NCBI GenBank assembly: GCA_022577435.1
Contig: JAKOON010000016.1
Coordinates: 14,425,776 to 14,489,775, forward strand
Length of the DNA stretch: 64,000 nucleotides
Origin: Embiotoca jacksoni
Lineage: Eukaryota; Chordata; Actinopteri; Embiotocidae
Reading direction: 5' to 3'
In this document: positions 1 to 13,087 of the stretch, in pieces
Layout of the letters: each line of letters starts with the position of its first letter
Position numbering within the stretch: the stretch's first letter is position 1
The notes under the pieces: generated by a model
Seen by the model: the letters and a program-made list of their open reading frames with translations, nothing else
Databases searched by the model: none
Told to the model about the DNA's origin: nothing
Position numbers and translations under genes: made by a program

Positions 1-689
1 ACATGATTCCGTTTGCACAGAATACTGTTAAATCCTTAATCCACTTGTTAATAAATGGCTGCATTAATTCTCAGATCTCCGAGGCTGAAACGTACACACT
101 CCTGTGTTTGCTGCGTGTGCGCAAGATCCGTCTGTGACGCGACAGTATAAAGTTTTATATCCGGAGGGGTGTTTATACAAACATGCTGTGTTTAGCGCAG
201 AATGAAATCGTAATTGTCACGGAGCGAGTACTGCGCATGTGCACGCGTGTGTGCGCGCCAGGGTCGGGGGTGTTGGAGTAAATTCAATTTCAGTAGATTA
301 AATCTCTTTTAGTATCCGTGCTTTAGTTAAGTAAGTTTCTCTGGCCATAATTCTTCAGTAACGTCCTCATGAGATGATGAGGACGTGCAGCTGCTCTACA
401 GAGAGTGGAACAGCAGCACATCGCAGCTGGTCCGTTTCGGAAACGGAGATCCTTGTGTTTCCTGATGTTAAGCGTTGCTAAGTAAGGTTGATAAATACTG
501 AATGTCATATGGCATTGTAGCTATGATGCATTAATTTATGTAGCATACAGATATTGGGGAAATAGAGACCTTGAAAGCCTTTGCAATGAAGCGATAAGTT
601 GGGCGAGGTGTTTTGAGTAACCTGCGTGTTTCAGAGGATCGGAACGCCACTGTCCAAGAACAAAAAACGCGCATCAGGTCCAGAGCAAC
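1..689. other. Upstream flank, no gene seen
   Basis: No coding exon or known repeat was recognised. A short CpG-containing stretch occurs near 236-270, and there is a perfect hairpin at 361-386. Confidence 0.4.
361..386. repeat. Perfect 10-bp inverted repeat, 6-base loop
   Basis: ACGTCCTCAT at 361-370 is the exact reverse complement of ATGAGGACGT at 377-386, around the loop GAGATG. No poly-T or transposon end is attached, so the role is unknown. Confidence 0.7.
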
Positions 690-1020
690 CAGGTGGGTTT
701 TCTTGTAATATCCACGGGGCTGTGCACCATGAATTTGTCCCCAGGGTCAGAGTCAATACCGAGTCCTACGGTGACGGAAAACAAACAACCTGAACTGTGG
801 CGCTGTGTCACTTGGGTTCTCCAACATGGCAACGTTGAAAAGTTTCTTCGCTCCAACACAATCATTGTGCCCCACCACCATTACTCCCTGGAGTGGGCTT
901 CCTGCCACTTCTTTCTGTTCCCAAAAAAATTGACACAACATTTGATGTGCACTCTCTGCTCAAGTTTCTGGTGCACGGAGAAATCACAGATGTGCACGAA
1001 CCAGTGGTCACAAAAACGTG
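690..1020 (+). pseudogene. Decayed mariner-type transposase fragment
   Basis: One frame encodes HGNVEKFLRSNTIIVP (825-872) followed by HHHYSLEWASCHFFLFPK (873-926). This is a diverged copy of the mariner-family transposase C-terminal catalytic segment, whose usual form is PHPPYSPDLAPxDFFLFP. The third catalytic aspartate, expected just before FFLF, is His here. PDLAP has become LEWAS, and the frame is broken soon after. The conserved match covers only about 34 residues; no terminal inverted repeats were found around it. It is an inactive remnant in the upstream flank and says nothing about the NFI gene. Confidence 0.6.
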
Positions 1021-3979
1021 TGTAACTCAGGTGCTGATGTTAATCAGGGAACTTGATCATAACTTGAAATACTTAAACATGAATAAATATCAAGTTAAGT
1101 GCTCCACACACATTGCGGTGTTGCACTATGTTCGTGCACAACAGCAGTAGTCTCAGAACCTTTTGACCCACCCTCATATATTATCATTCTCTCAACTGAT
1201 TTTCAAAGCAACATTTTTATTCCAGGCTTTTAAAGGGCCCTCCCTTCATTTGGGCCCTCGATTTTTCCTCGACTACGATGTCCCTGGCACAACCACTATT
1301 TCCAAAAGTTTGAGTTCTATCAGCATTAGTTTGTGCATAGTTCATTAGTTCATAAGAAGTATGTACGCCAAGCAAGCTAAACAGGGTTTTCTCAGAAGAG
1401 AAGAAGTCTATCTAACCTCACCTCTTCTTATTGCATTTATTATAACTAGATTGCACTGCAATGCAAGAAAGCTGTTTCTTGTTTCTATTCCTTCTGCAAG
1501 GATCACTAGCTGGTGAGGATGCTGACCTTTTCTGTCTCGCATGAAACTTTAGCTTCAGTCTTTTAGCACAAAAGAATGTAAGTGGCTGTCAGGTCACTTT
1601 ATTTATTTTACAAGGTTATGATTTTGAGAAGAGTCAGCTTGAAACTTAACTTTCATAACTTCAATAGTAAGTATGACACCGTTATTGTTGGCTGTGTCCG
1701 AGGTCCGTGCATGAAGAATAACTCATGCCCTACATTTACTGGCTGCCATTTTATTTGGGTGTCCAAACTCTGTATAAATTTATCCACTATATAACAACCT
1801 CAAAAACGCCACAATGGAACACAAAACTACTTTCTGCTAACAATCACACAATGCAGTGCTCCACCTTTTACAGCTGCCAAAATGAGCATGACACTTAACA
1901 AGCCTAGTCCGCGCCATGCAAGATTGGAGAGCTTGACAGACGTAGCAACAGCAACTAATATGACCTCATGAGCTTCCTGTGACCTCCTCATGTGAGAAGG
2001 GTCCAAGGTCCAAGCTGCCACCTGATTTAAGGACAACCAGATGCATGTGACACACACTGGGGCTCTGCAGACCTTTGAACTCTGACCGCAGGCTGCCGAG
2101 TCACCTCGTGTGCATATTCACGTTCAGATAGATATCACCACACAGGTACAGACACACACACCCTCATTTTGGAGATTTTGGGATGGGGGACTCTAGTGCA
2201 GAGAGGGAATTTTAGGAGGGAGGAGGGGTGCATGTGGCACCAGCCTGGCGCAGACATCATTCCCGTTGCTCCCTTAGCTGCGCCGGCACCATCTGTCATC
2301 TGCGTGAACATCTGCAAACCCAAGGTGCCCTTGTCACCCAATGTTAGAGCAGTATGTTTGGCTTTTCCATTAAGGAAACCTGGAGTGATTCACCAGAACA
2401 AAACCTATTAGACTGGATGGTGTAGTGGTGAATCAGCTGGGTTGCTGAGGCACATTAAATAGTAGGATTCCTCCTCAGGCAACGCCGCCCGCCTGTCTAG
2501 CATGTCTGGCTAGCATGACATCTCATCTACTAACTGCCTGACAATTTGGCCTGAGTCTGCTGTTTCTTTATGAGCCTCGGCTCCTCCAGATTTCTTTTTC
2601 TGTCTCTCTGATTTTACCGCAAAACAGATGGCTTCACCCCATCCTCATTTTCAATATATCTCCTCTCTGTGCACTCGAGGTTATGACCAAAATTCATATT
2701 AGACTCCATTAGATTTGAATGGCCGTACCCTGTTGTGATCCCTTTTTGAAACACAATTTGTGTTTCATCCCGAATGAAAATGAACCAAACCAGATTGAGA
2801 GAGATATTTACACTTAATTTCCTAGAGAACACAGTGGATTTGCACTGTAATGTGATTCTAGTGGAGATATTTTCAGACACAGAGAACCAGTGGCAGATGG
2901 ATTGCTGTGCTAAGGCTGGACAGCCTATTATTCACTGCTGCAGCTCTCCAGAGAGCGTTGCTGTCTATTGCATATGGTGTTGAGCTGGATTACAGCAACA
3001 AGATCACAACAATATGCTCATTGTCCACCATGCAGGGATATAATCTCAAGGATTACCCTCAGATGAAACTGGCTGCAGCCTTTCTGGATGATACAGAGTG
3101 TGATATGGAAGATTTGGGAGCATCCTCTTTTTTTGACATTCTCTGATCCTTTCAGACTCCATGGTTTAATTTCAATTGTCCTCATCTATGTTGCCTGCAC
3201 ATGAAACTGGACGCAGCAGTGGGCAAAGCTTCGCCTCCCACAGCTGCATCTCCAAAAAGAAATGGGCAAACACATGCACACGCAAACAGCAAGCTCGCTA
3301 CCATCTGCTCCAGTGAATGAGCGAGGACGCTGCTGTCAAGTTAGTTGTGAATTCGAAACAGCAGCTGAGAGGACACACTGTGCCCTGACCACACAGAGTG
3401 GCACCGCTGCTGCCCGGCTGCCTGGCACAACAGGCTCCATCTGACACACTGATGAATTCACACACATACGATGGAAGGTTTGTGGGCCAGGATCATGGAC
3501 AGGATTTCAATGCAGTGTGAAACTAAACACCTCTTTCTAATTGAGATCTTAAGTCATAAGGTTGGAGAGGAAAATAAGTTGAGCAATGACTCGTTCTGTA
3601 GAGATTTATAATATTGAACTGTGTGCAGCGAACATTATTCCTGGATCACTACATGACTATATAAGGCTTTTGAACACATTACTTCTTTGGGAGCGACAGT
3701 CTTTGTGAGCAAGCTATAGGTTCTGGAAAGCCTCACAAGCCTTCTGTAAGAAATGTGCACTTAAATAACAGAAGAAAAGAGAAATGGGTATCAAGCAGGC
3801 ATAGACACTACTCATAGAAAACAGAACCCAAACAAACACCCCGGGAGCCCAACATTCAGCACCGGCCAAGAAGTGCCTGGCGGAGAGGGCTGCCTTTGAA
3901 AAGAGCACCTGCACGCTATAAGAGTCCCAAAAACAAAAACTGGAGCCTCAACAACTCTTTACAACTCGAACTGTCACCG

Positions 3980-4007
<28 letters not shown>
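3980..4007. repeat. Poly-T tract, 28 bases
   Basis: Uninterrupted T run in upstream flanking DNA; no retroposon body was recognised beside it. Confidence 0.9.
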
Positions 4008-4011
<4 letters not shown>

Positions 4012-5660
4012 AGGCAAGTTTGTATTTGGGGACAGAATCTCCAGCCAGGCTACTTGCAATTTGTCACCTGGCTTGTTTACTTTTCTTTCCGTTCATGTAG
4101 AGCTCACCTTTGTCCTAATGGGCTCATTAGCAGCGGCCTCATTCCAGGAAGAAACCACCAGGTTAAAGCCCCACATTTCTGAACCGAGCGACACGGCTCA
4201 GGCGCCGCACTTTAAATGAGGCTTGGCCTCTTTTCTCATGGGGAAGCTGCAGAGAGAGGGGCCAACAAATGTGTTTTCACTTTTATGTATTTTCATAAGT
4301 CATCGAGTTGGCCATTAAAGTTGATATTTTTCACAAGAAATTGCATCTTTTCCAAAAAGTACCATGCTTTTGCTAAAATTAAATTCCCTTTCTGTTTTTT
4401 TTGTTTTTTTTTTCTCAGTGCTGGAAGTTTTGGGAATACTTGGTAGACTGTTGTTAGAAAGGTGAACCAATATGCTCACAGCACATTTCATGCAGGAGCA
4501 GGTTTGTAACTCTGAACAGTCCCAGAAGCATCTGGGAGATGCTGTCACTCCTTGGTCTCAGTTTCCTAATAGACATCCATAAAATATGCTGAAGAGATGA
4601 GGAAAACTACCCCTATGTCATACACAGGTGATGCTAGTGTCCCATGTGTAAACATGTATTGCTAGTTTTTGGGAATTAAATCAGGGTTGTTTTTGGCATG
4701 TTAGCTAATTTTCTTTTTTAACTCTTGGCCAAATGACAAAATTTGCTTGCTTGTGTTTTGTGCTAAAAATGCTGTTTACACTCAGTGAAACAGTTTAGCT
4801 GAGTCATTTCATATTATTTCCATTTACCTTGTCATCTCAGGATTAGATTAGAAGATTAAAAGAATTGATCTGATTGGACTTTAACACGCCACAAAATCAC
4901 ATGAATACTGTAAGCCGATAATCACATCCAACAAAACCAAAACAGCACAAGAAGAAAAAAAAAAAAGCAGCACAAGTTGGCCAATTTGCATCAACGTATA
5001 ATACAGTGGTGATACTCGTGGTTCACTTTATACAGTTTAGTTTTAGAATAGTGGTGCTAATAAGTGACTTTTAACTGTGTTTTGCAGGTTAACGGTCTAT
5101 CTGCTAGTTAAAGGCCTGAACTTCAGCGTTTTCTTCATGTTGTCTAACTCCCTTCCAGAGATTCACAAACAGAGCAGAGATCAACACAAATGCCAGAGGG
5201 TACCATACAAAACAGTATATCAAACTGTTATTCTTTAAATCTCTGCAGCTTTTATTTTCTGTTCCGTAGACTGTAAATTTTCTTCACTGAGGCTCAGTAC
5301 TGTGTGTACTTTAGGAGAAATATCTCCTCAGAGATTGTAGATCTCAGTTAACAGTCCTTTCAAATAAGGAGTCTGGCTTCGGTACTCCTGGGTCTGTGCT
5401 GAGCAGTATAAGACCGTACCAAAAGGTTTGTGGCTGAATCATATATTCTAGTATATTCAAATTTAGCATTATCAATATTTTTCTTTGAAACTCCCGTTGA
5501 CTTGCAAACAAACCTGGCAATACCCAACCTCCTAATGACATTATATTTATGACACAAATGATAACAAATTCATATATTAAGATCAGTTTTCTTAATTTTC
5601 TTCATGAGTAAAGAGTGAAAAAGATAAGAAATAAATTTTAAAAAAACTAAAATTGTATCT

Positions 5661-5683
5661 CCCCCCCCCCCCCCCCCCCCCCC
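5661..5683. repeat. Poly-C tract, 23 bases
   Basis: Uninterrupted C run followed by a short CA tract. Long poly-C is uncommon in vertebrate DNA, and the exact length may be a sequencing or assembly artefact. Confidence 0.85.
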
Positions 5684-6512
5684 ACACACACGCTCACATG
5701 CCCTCAACCCCCAAATCATTTTCACACAATCTGTAATCCGTGAAACACCCACACTTTTTAAAAATATTTCTCTTATACATCATGGAGACAATCAGCAAGC
5801 ATTTATTCCAGATGCCTTGAATATAAACACATGATTATGAATTGATGATTAACATATGAACACGATAAACTTCACTGTCATCGTGCATTTACTTGCATAT
5901 TTATTAGCCAATATTTCCCCAGAGTGGTCCTACCTGAAGTTAATCAATGTCCATTTGATGTGATTTCTCCTCACTTTTAATTTCTTCCAGGTACCTAAAG
6001 GGTGTATGGCATCACATGATGGGGAGGGTGTCAAACTCGTCTGATTGGTGGAGAGAAGAAAAAGAGATGGATGAATCGGGATTGCAGACAGAGGAGGGGA
6101 TCGGCTGAGAGCAGACAGAGAGGGAGGTAAAACTGAAAGCAGATGGCAGAGCTGGCACCTGTCTAACACTAAAATCTGTTTGGAGCCATTTTCCACATGT
6201 CTTTAAAAAAAAAAAAGAAAGAAAAAAAAAAAAAGCCAATTCTGCATATTATGCCAAAAAAAGACACTCTCAGGTTTTAACCCTTTGTGACCATGCCCTC
6301 CCTTTAGCTTTGCAGTCATAATAGGATGCCCCCCTCTGAACAGGAGGAGATACACAAACCCTCAAATCCTTCCACTCTGTCTCACCCGGGCCTTGTAAGC
6401 AAACAGAGGGGCCATTCAGAACAGGAGAGAGTCTCATTTAAAGCGTTAATCTGTGGGCCACATGCTGCACAACAGCAGAGGACCAAACCAGCACCACAGT
6501 AACAGGCCTAAC

Positions 6513-6513
<1 letters not shown>

Positions 6514-6574
<61 letters not shown>
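6514..6574. repeat. (CA)n microsatellite
   Basis: About 30 uninterrupted CA units in the upstream flank. Confidence 0.97.
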
Positions 6575-6575
<1 letters not shown>

Positions 6576-6913
6576 CCAGGCTCAACAGCATGTATTTTGT
6601 GAGTGTGTAACTCTGTTCCAGGTGGCTGCGTATATAAGTTTCAATCCGTTGGAACCCTCTGAGGTCACTCTCCTTCACAAGAGCGTTTTGGTGTTTTTAC
6701 ATGTTTTAGCCCATTTACTGCCAGTCAGAAATACTTTACATTAGTGCCAACAGGTACTTTGGTTTCAAAGGAGAATTCATGTGTTTTTCCTTCCTTTCAG
6801 ATCGGCCATTATATGTTTACATTTACATCTGTGAAATCCTTCAGATGTGTTTCTAGCAAAGTTACATTTCCAATCAAATGGGTTTTGATGCCGAGTCATT
6901 TTCCAGTGTGACA

Positions 6914-6977
6914 AGTTTATTTGTATTCACAGACAAAGGCATTTCAAATGCTTTACATAATGCAATGAATCATTTTT
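6914..6977 (+). repeat. Fragment of a dispersed teleost repeat (TTTATTTGTAT…TTTACATAA)
   Basis: The pair TTTATTTGTAT and CAAATGCTTTACATAA resembles a frequent fish interspersed repeat in which a TTTATTTGTATAGC segment is followed by AAGTGCTTTACA. Only about 60 bases match, and the family is not certain. Confidence 0.35.
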
Positions 6978-7042
6978 TCCAAAAAAGAAAGAAAACGGAT
7001 TAAAACGAACTGAACTAGTTTATAACGCTAAAAAATACAAAA

Positions 7043-7450
7043 AAGTGGTGGAAAGTAACTAAGTACATCTACTCAAGTACTGCTTAAAAAAACGCTTTGG
7101 GATATTTTATGCTAATACTACACTATACTGCACTTCTCCACGTCACTGAGGAGAATACTGTACTTTTTATTTACTTCACTGCATTTATTTGTCAGTTTTA
7201 GATAATTGTTACCTTGCAGGTTAAAATTATTTATACGAATTGAATCAATAAATAAATGATTGTATTACTGTAGATTAAGCTATCCAGCAGTATATGGAGT
7301 TATTAAAATGATTCTTACACATTACTCCATCAATAATTATGATCTAGTTACATAATTAAAAATTTTCGTAAATATACTGTTCTACAAAATTTTACTTTTA
7401 CTTGTATTTCAACTGTGCAGCATTGGTTTTGAAGATTTCTACCAGCACTG
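7043..7450 (+). mobile_element. MITE-like element, GTGGTGGAAAGTAACT family
   Basis: It begins GTGGTGGAAAGTAACTAAGT and ends TTCTACCAGCACTG, whose reverse complement CAGTGCTGGTAGAA matches the left end with few changes. These are the terminal repeats of a non-autonomous DNA transposon family (hAT-like, from memory) very common in spiny-rayed fishes. The interior keeps the family's alternating ACTTTTACTT / AAGTAC character. It has no coding capacity. An 8-base target duplication could not be made out. Confidence 0.75.
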
Positions 7451-9179
7451 ATAATAAAGCTCCCAAACAAATAAATACTCCAGTCAACAGGACGGCTTAT
7501 TAATTTCTCACCATTAAGACATCATCAAGTCACCATGGCATTTAATGATTAGGTGACAGTTAAATAATGTTAACTTACAAATGTTAACCCACTAATTCTG
7601 CAGGAATCCAGTTTAACTGTTATACATTTTTCTGAAAGGTGAAGAGACTATTGTCATTCTCTCTTCATTTTTTTAATCAAACTGGCAGTCAGGTCTTCAT
7701 GGTGCTGCATGGCACAGCAGTCTTTGTTTATGTCACATTTGCCAGCTGCGTGGTAGTATTGACGTGGAGTGTAACACAGGAGAAAAAATGGAAACCAAAA
7801 ACATTGCGTAGGTGCCAAGTTCGAAGTCGGAGGAAACATGTTAAGACTACGCCAACAGTTTACATTATAATTAAGGAAGAAAGAAAAACCAGATGTTTAA
7901 GTTGAATCTAATTGTGACCTGTCATGTTTACCACAGTGTCCCTGTTGATGGTGGGGTCATGCAGCAACATGTTGCTTTAGAATCAAACGCAGGGGTTTGA
8001 AATATCCTTTGGATTTCAAATAATTTGGTGGCACTGGCTATAACTGGATGTCGGAAGTAGCTGAGTTCATGTGTATTAATTGATCACCATTCAGCGTTTA
8101 TTAGTCACGTAATCTCTTAGTGACTTGATTATTTCTTAATGTGAACATGATACATTTATGAGTTATTCTATTTAATCATCATGAGTCATGCTTCCATCTG
8201 TTCGGCATGTGTTTTGTGCTTTTCTATAAATCTTTAAACTGTTTCTTCCGAGGTCCCTAAAGTGGTGTAACGTTTATGTTGTAGTTCTCCAAACCCACCA
8301 GTGGAGCGTGCCAGAGGACCCACGTCTCACTTCACGCTGTCTTGTCTGTATCCCATACTTAATCTGCAGCTCGCAACTCTCCACACACTCTGTCTTTAAC
8401 TACAAGACAAAGGTTGCAGTGAGCCAGAGAGTGCACACCTGTCAAAGGTTGTCACCCATGCCTTTCAACTCCCACCAAAACTTTTATAAGCTGAAAATAG
8501 CTCCTTTCCTTCCCTCCTCTCACTCCTTTTTTTTTTTTCTTTCCGGGGAACCACAAATTGTGTCCAGATTTTCACACATAGTAACTTAGTGTTTTGGGCT
8601 ATTTGGAGGTGAAACAATTACAAACAAACCTGTATTATACCCTGTCTCAGCTAATGGATCTGACTGGAGAAGACAAGAAAATAAAATGTTTCTTGTTTTT
8701 CCCCTCAGGTTATTTTAGATTGTGGGCTCATTTTCTAATTATGGTGGCCATTCTTTAAGCATGCTGTGCATGTTTCGCAGTAATTTTCTACCGTTAATGA
8801 AAATCTCACACCACTGCACAGAAAAAAACAACATGTTGCAGATCACTCCTGATTTGCTAACCTCTGACAGCGTGTTTCTTTTGTGTTTAGAGATGATAAA
8901 TCATGATCTGAGTAACAATTATGGGATCTTTCCCTTTCGTTGCAACGTGCTGACAGACTTACAGGCTTGCTGGGAAACTGTGTGTGTTCCTCATGAAGAA
9001 ATGTGAGGTAGATAAAGACCAGGTAGAGAAGAATTCAGGATAAAACCAACTGAAAGGAAAAAGGAAGGTTCATGTTTATGTTGCGTTGCAGGCTGGCACT
9101 GCCCCGTGCAAAATTTGAGCTTCTTGCTGGTGCTGGTGGTGCCCAGAGGTTGTTGCCATGCAACTCAATGTGGCACACA

Positions 9180-9183
<4 letters not shown>
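7451..9183. other. Upstream flank, no gene seen
   Basis: AT-rich DNA with chance frames up to 94 codons and no recognisable protein. A short poly-T lies near 8527-8540. Confidence 0.4.

Positions 9184-9255
<72 letters not shown>
9184..9255. repeat. (CA)n microsatellite
   Basis: About 36 CA units. Frames running through it on both strands encode only His/Thr or Cys/Val repeats and are not genes. Confidence 0.97.
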
Positions 9256-9260
<5 letters not shown>

Positions 9261-11329
9261 AAGCACCAACAATGGTCTGCTTTATGAGGTGCCCACTGAT
9301 GCCATGGTAACCTCCTCGTTCTGGGCAAGACGGGCAGAGCGGTGTGCCAAAAAAATGCCATGGTTCCTTTTTTTTCCCCCTTTCTCAAACCACGTTGCCC
9401 AGAAACCTTTTGAAACGTAATAAGTGAAACCAGTGGGCAGACAAATTACGACGGGAGTGTGTGTGAGGGAGAGAAGGGGAGAGAGTAAACTTTACAGTTT
9501 TAGTGTATCCTGTCTCTCAAGCATAAATTTAGCCTTGAGTGGAAAAATGACGCTGGATGATCAGAAATTCACAGCGGGGCTCTGACTCCAGGAGGACGTA
9601 GAGCTTTCACTGAATGATATGCTGTTCAGCTGGAGTGCCTGCAGTTAGTGTACACATAGGTGAGAGCGGTGCGTGTTTACCCAGACTCCTCTATCAGAAA
9701 CTTTTCTGAGTGGTGCACTTCAATAGAAATAATCAGTAGCTATTCAGTGTGAGCTCTTGACCTGTGGAGCTGAACTCACAGGAGGGAATCTGGTGCAGTT
9801 ACATAACAGCAGCCTTTCTGCAGAGGTAGAGGGAGCAGCGGGCAAAAGAGCTCCAAAGTGGCCAGAGCGTAGTGTGTTGGCAGAAGTATTTCAGGTGAAG
9901 GGCTTCGGATGGAGAATTAAGAGTTGACGGGCTGTATGTTTACTAGTGTAAGCACCTCCGTGTGTGAGCGGGTCCATGAGGAACTGTGTGTAGGGTTCAC
10001 TCCATCCATTTCAATATTACCGGGGGTCATCTAGGCAATGAGCCCAGTCCCTGTGCTTTTAGGCCCCGCTGAGGCCTGGCGAGATTAAAAACAGGATTGA
10101 ATCATGACTGGGAGCTAGCGATGGGTGGAAGAGGAGGAGGAGGAGGAGGAGGAGAGATGGGGTCACACAACAGAGCCCTATCTAGTGCTTTTAAATTCCC
10201 TTAAAATGGGGATCCATGCCAAGTGTGGCCTGTCAAGCCAACTATCATACTATAACTGGCCCTGTAATTGCCACTCATCCCGCAACCCTCCCACCCACCC
10301 ACCCACACACACACACACACACTGCGGTCACCCACTACACATGTAAAACACAGAGACGGAGCACAACACTCACAGCAGGATCACCTTGTGGGAATACACG
10401 TGATGTTAATGCTACTCTCCTTCACAAGCTGTCAATGGCTGTTAATGAACCCATACATAAACATACAGGTCTGTGTTGTCAAACTGCTCTCAGACAGAAT
10501 CAGAGAGGGAGAGAGACAAATAATGAGACAGCAGGAACAGCAGAGAGACACATAAGCAGAGACGGCATCATACGCTGGCGAGCAGACAGGGAAATACAAG
10601 CGCATTGATCAAATAGATACGATGCATCAGATAAAATCCGCCGTTCCATTGGATTGAGCACAGAACTCAAACAAAAGGGAAAACCCAACGTTACTCTCAG
10701 ACGTTTCTTTTTATTTTCTATAATAGGCATGACTAACTAAAATCCACAATAATGCTGTCCTCATGTGAAATGACTAACTGTTTATACCACAGAAGAAAAT
10801 GACTTTCGTTTGTTTTCATTCTGTTCATCAGCAACAGATTTCCCTCTGGTTTGCATGCACACAGCGAGGGGAAGAAAAACACGCGGTTTGATGATGTAAA
10901 CGGGGCTGAAAACTTTTTGGTGGAGGGTTTTTCTTTTATGAACCGTTAGATTTTTATATCACAGGTTGTCATAGTAAACGAGGATTTGTAGTGTCCTCCT
11001 GCTGGTCAAAACTGAATAAGTGCGACACACATTTAGCATGAAAACAACAAAAAATACCTTTAACCCTGAGATATGAGACTTTTTTAAATACTTTTTTAGA
11101 TTCCAGGTTTTCCTCAAACATCTTTTTGATCTGAAAATCTTGTTTTTAATATCCTCCTACTTTCATTTTTGAATAAAACTGTTTTTTTTATTACCACATC
11201 ATCTTTCCATATGTGAGTCAAAATGCATTTGTTTTAAAAATGAATGCCAGCCTTTCATTTGTTTCTGTCAGGTATAGGTTATACATTATGTATTCTCTAA
11301 ACCACACCTCAGCTGCATCGCCACTCAGC
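9256..11329. other. Upstream flank, no gene seen
   Basis: The stretch contains a (GGA)n run at about 10129-10153 and a CCCA/CA run at 10290-10322. The frames crossing these are low-complexity. Nothing else was recognised. Confidence 0.4.
10290..10322. repeat. (CCCA)n followed by (CA)n
   Basis: A few CCCA units pass directly into about nine CA units, a compound microsatellite. Confidence 0.9.
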
Positions 11330-11828
11330 TAGGCCTGTCACAATTATTTTATAATCACCTGATCGCGATTATTTGAGCTGATTGCTATCATTTAGCATCA
11401 TCAGAATAATTTGTATTCATCTGTGTAACAACAGCTGCATAAAAATAACATAAATGTCATATTTCCGACACTATAGCCACCGTTTCAGGTTTAACTGGTG
11501 TCCTTTTAATGATGTCATCTCTTTGCGCCCACTTCTTCTGCAATGGTTTAATTTAACCATTTAATTTAAGTTAACACCACTGACCGTTTATCTATGAACT
11601 TCTAATATTTGACCGACTCCATTTTGATGAACATCTATTATTGACATCACCTTCATTGATTTAGTTGCAAAAGCAAACAGCAGACCACTGCTGTTTGGAA
11701 AAAGGAGAGCAGAATAACATGGAGGAGATCTGTCAAAGTAAAATAAAAAAGGGCAAATAAGTCATTTATCACAAATTATTTGTATAACAATGATTATCAA
11801 CTAAAAATTCCTGATTGTGACAGACCTA
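11330..11828. mobile_element. MITE with GGCCTGTCACAATTA-type terminal repeats
   Basis: The left end TAGGCCTGTCACAATTA and the right end TGATTGTGACAGACCTA are inverted copies differing at two of 17 positions. Both are flanked by TA, which would fit a TA target duplication, although the GGCCTGTCAC-type ends also resemble hAT-like fish elements. The 499-base body has no long frame. Near-identical strings ACTCAGCTA and ATTCAGCTA lie just outside the two ends, so the true boundary may differ by a few bases. Confidence 0.7.
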
Positions 11829-12004
11829 CATTCAGCTAAGAAAAATATACTTTATTATAATGTCTTGTTTAGCATTTGTAAGCACTATATTTAATAAATG
11901 GTGAATAACACAGCGTAAAGCTCTGAGAGCCGGAGTGATCCACTTTTTTGGTGGTAGTAGGCTGTTGTGCTTATTATTGAGATTGTATTATTAAAATGGA
12001 ATTG

Positions 12005-12248
12005 ACATAAACCTGTCGGAGGTTTCTTTCTGTTAAGAGGGAGTTTTTCCTTCCCTCTGTTGGAGGTTTTTCTCCCTTAAAGAGGAGTTTTTTTCCCCCT
12101 CCTAGCTTATGTGGGAATTGTTGAATTGTTGGGTTTCTCTGTATAATATTGTAAAGTCTTGCTGTAAGGACTTTAATGTGTTAAGTGCCATGAAATAACC
12201 TACGTTGTGATTTGGCACTATATAAATAAAGTTGAATTGAATTGAATT
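12005..12248 (+). mobile_element. 3' tail of a teleost LINE/SINE with GAATT-repeat end
   Basis: It starts at the segment CCTGTCGGAGGTTTCTTTC, continues through GGGAGTTTTTCCTTCCC, and ends with TTTGGCACTATATAAATAAA and repeated TTGAA units. This is the well-known 3' end shared by dispersed non-LTR retroposons of percomorph fishes. Only the tail is present, so it is a 5'-truncated dead copy. The superfamily (RTE-, L2- or Rex-like) cannot be settled from the tail. Confidence 0.75.
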
Positions 12249-12957
12249 AGACATCTCTGATAAGCAGAACCAAGACTATCACGAAATGATCAGTGTCCAC
12301 AGCAAACTGTATGTCTTTTACTTTTTCCTTAAGTAACCTTTATGAAGAATTGAGCTAATTATTTAGTGTAAAATTATAAAGCTGTGGTTATTATGAAAAT
12401 AACTCAATGATTTTAACATAGTTCTAATACAAGAAGAGTTTTAGTTCATTGGAAGTTCGTTAGATGTCTCTGAGTGTTTCCCTGATGAGGGAGATTAACT
12501 GATGTAACTGAGCATGAATGAATACAAATGGGAAAAATAAGATGCTATTAAAGGGTCCACATAACAAGCATTGTTTTTAGTTTTGACCTGACGTTTTGAG
12601 TATCCAATGGAAGCCCTTCAGTAACCTGGCTCAGACTTCTGAGCTTGGCCCGGGGCCTCTTGGAACATGTATATCAGCACCGAGCACAGCACATAGAAAT
12701 TATTGTTTTCGACCGACAATGTGAGTCATAAATACTTCGTAATATACATACTACAGAGATATGACCATACCACACATGTGCAAGGTACCACATGTGTGCA
12801 AGCGCTTGTGTGTCTGTCCACCTCAGTATTTGGTGCAGAGTTGGTGGCTCAGTAAGTCTGCACATGGCAGCGGGAGCAGTTGGACCGGCGAAGCGAGAGG
12901 CACAGCTGCTTGGAGAGGGTCTCCGTGGCATTTCTGTGTCTGTGTCCCTTCTCCTTC

Positions 12958-12960
<3 letters not shown>

Positions 12961-13002
<42 letters not shown>
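12961..13002. repeat. (CA)n microsatellite
   Basis: About 21 CA units lying 90 bases upstream of the candidate distal promoter. Length variation here could affect that promoter, but this is only inference from position. Confidence 0.97.
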
Positions 13003-13003
<1 letters not shown>

Positions 13004-13087
13004 AGAGATTACATTCAGTATATACCCACACATACACACCCCCTCTCGATCACTCATGCCGCAGCAGCATCCTGGTAACAGATAGCT

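Larger units (their letters stand above)
1021..6513. other. Upstream flank, no gene seen
   Basis: Only short chance frames occur (up to 107 codons, that one running through a poly-T). Homopolymer runs are present at 3980-4007 (T) and 5661-5683 (C). A GC-richer patch at about 2040-2330 could be regulatory, but no motif decides this. Confidence 0.4.

Noticed and set aside
2614..3444. Several 60-88-codon frames in the upstream flank
   Set aside because: No recognisable domains, overlapping frames on both strands, and no splice or repeat support.
9035..9420. Frames through CA repeats encoding His/Thr or Cys/Val runs
   Set aside because: Pure microsatellite read-through; the same applies to such frames at the other CA/GT tracts.
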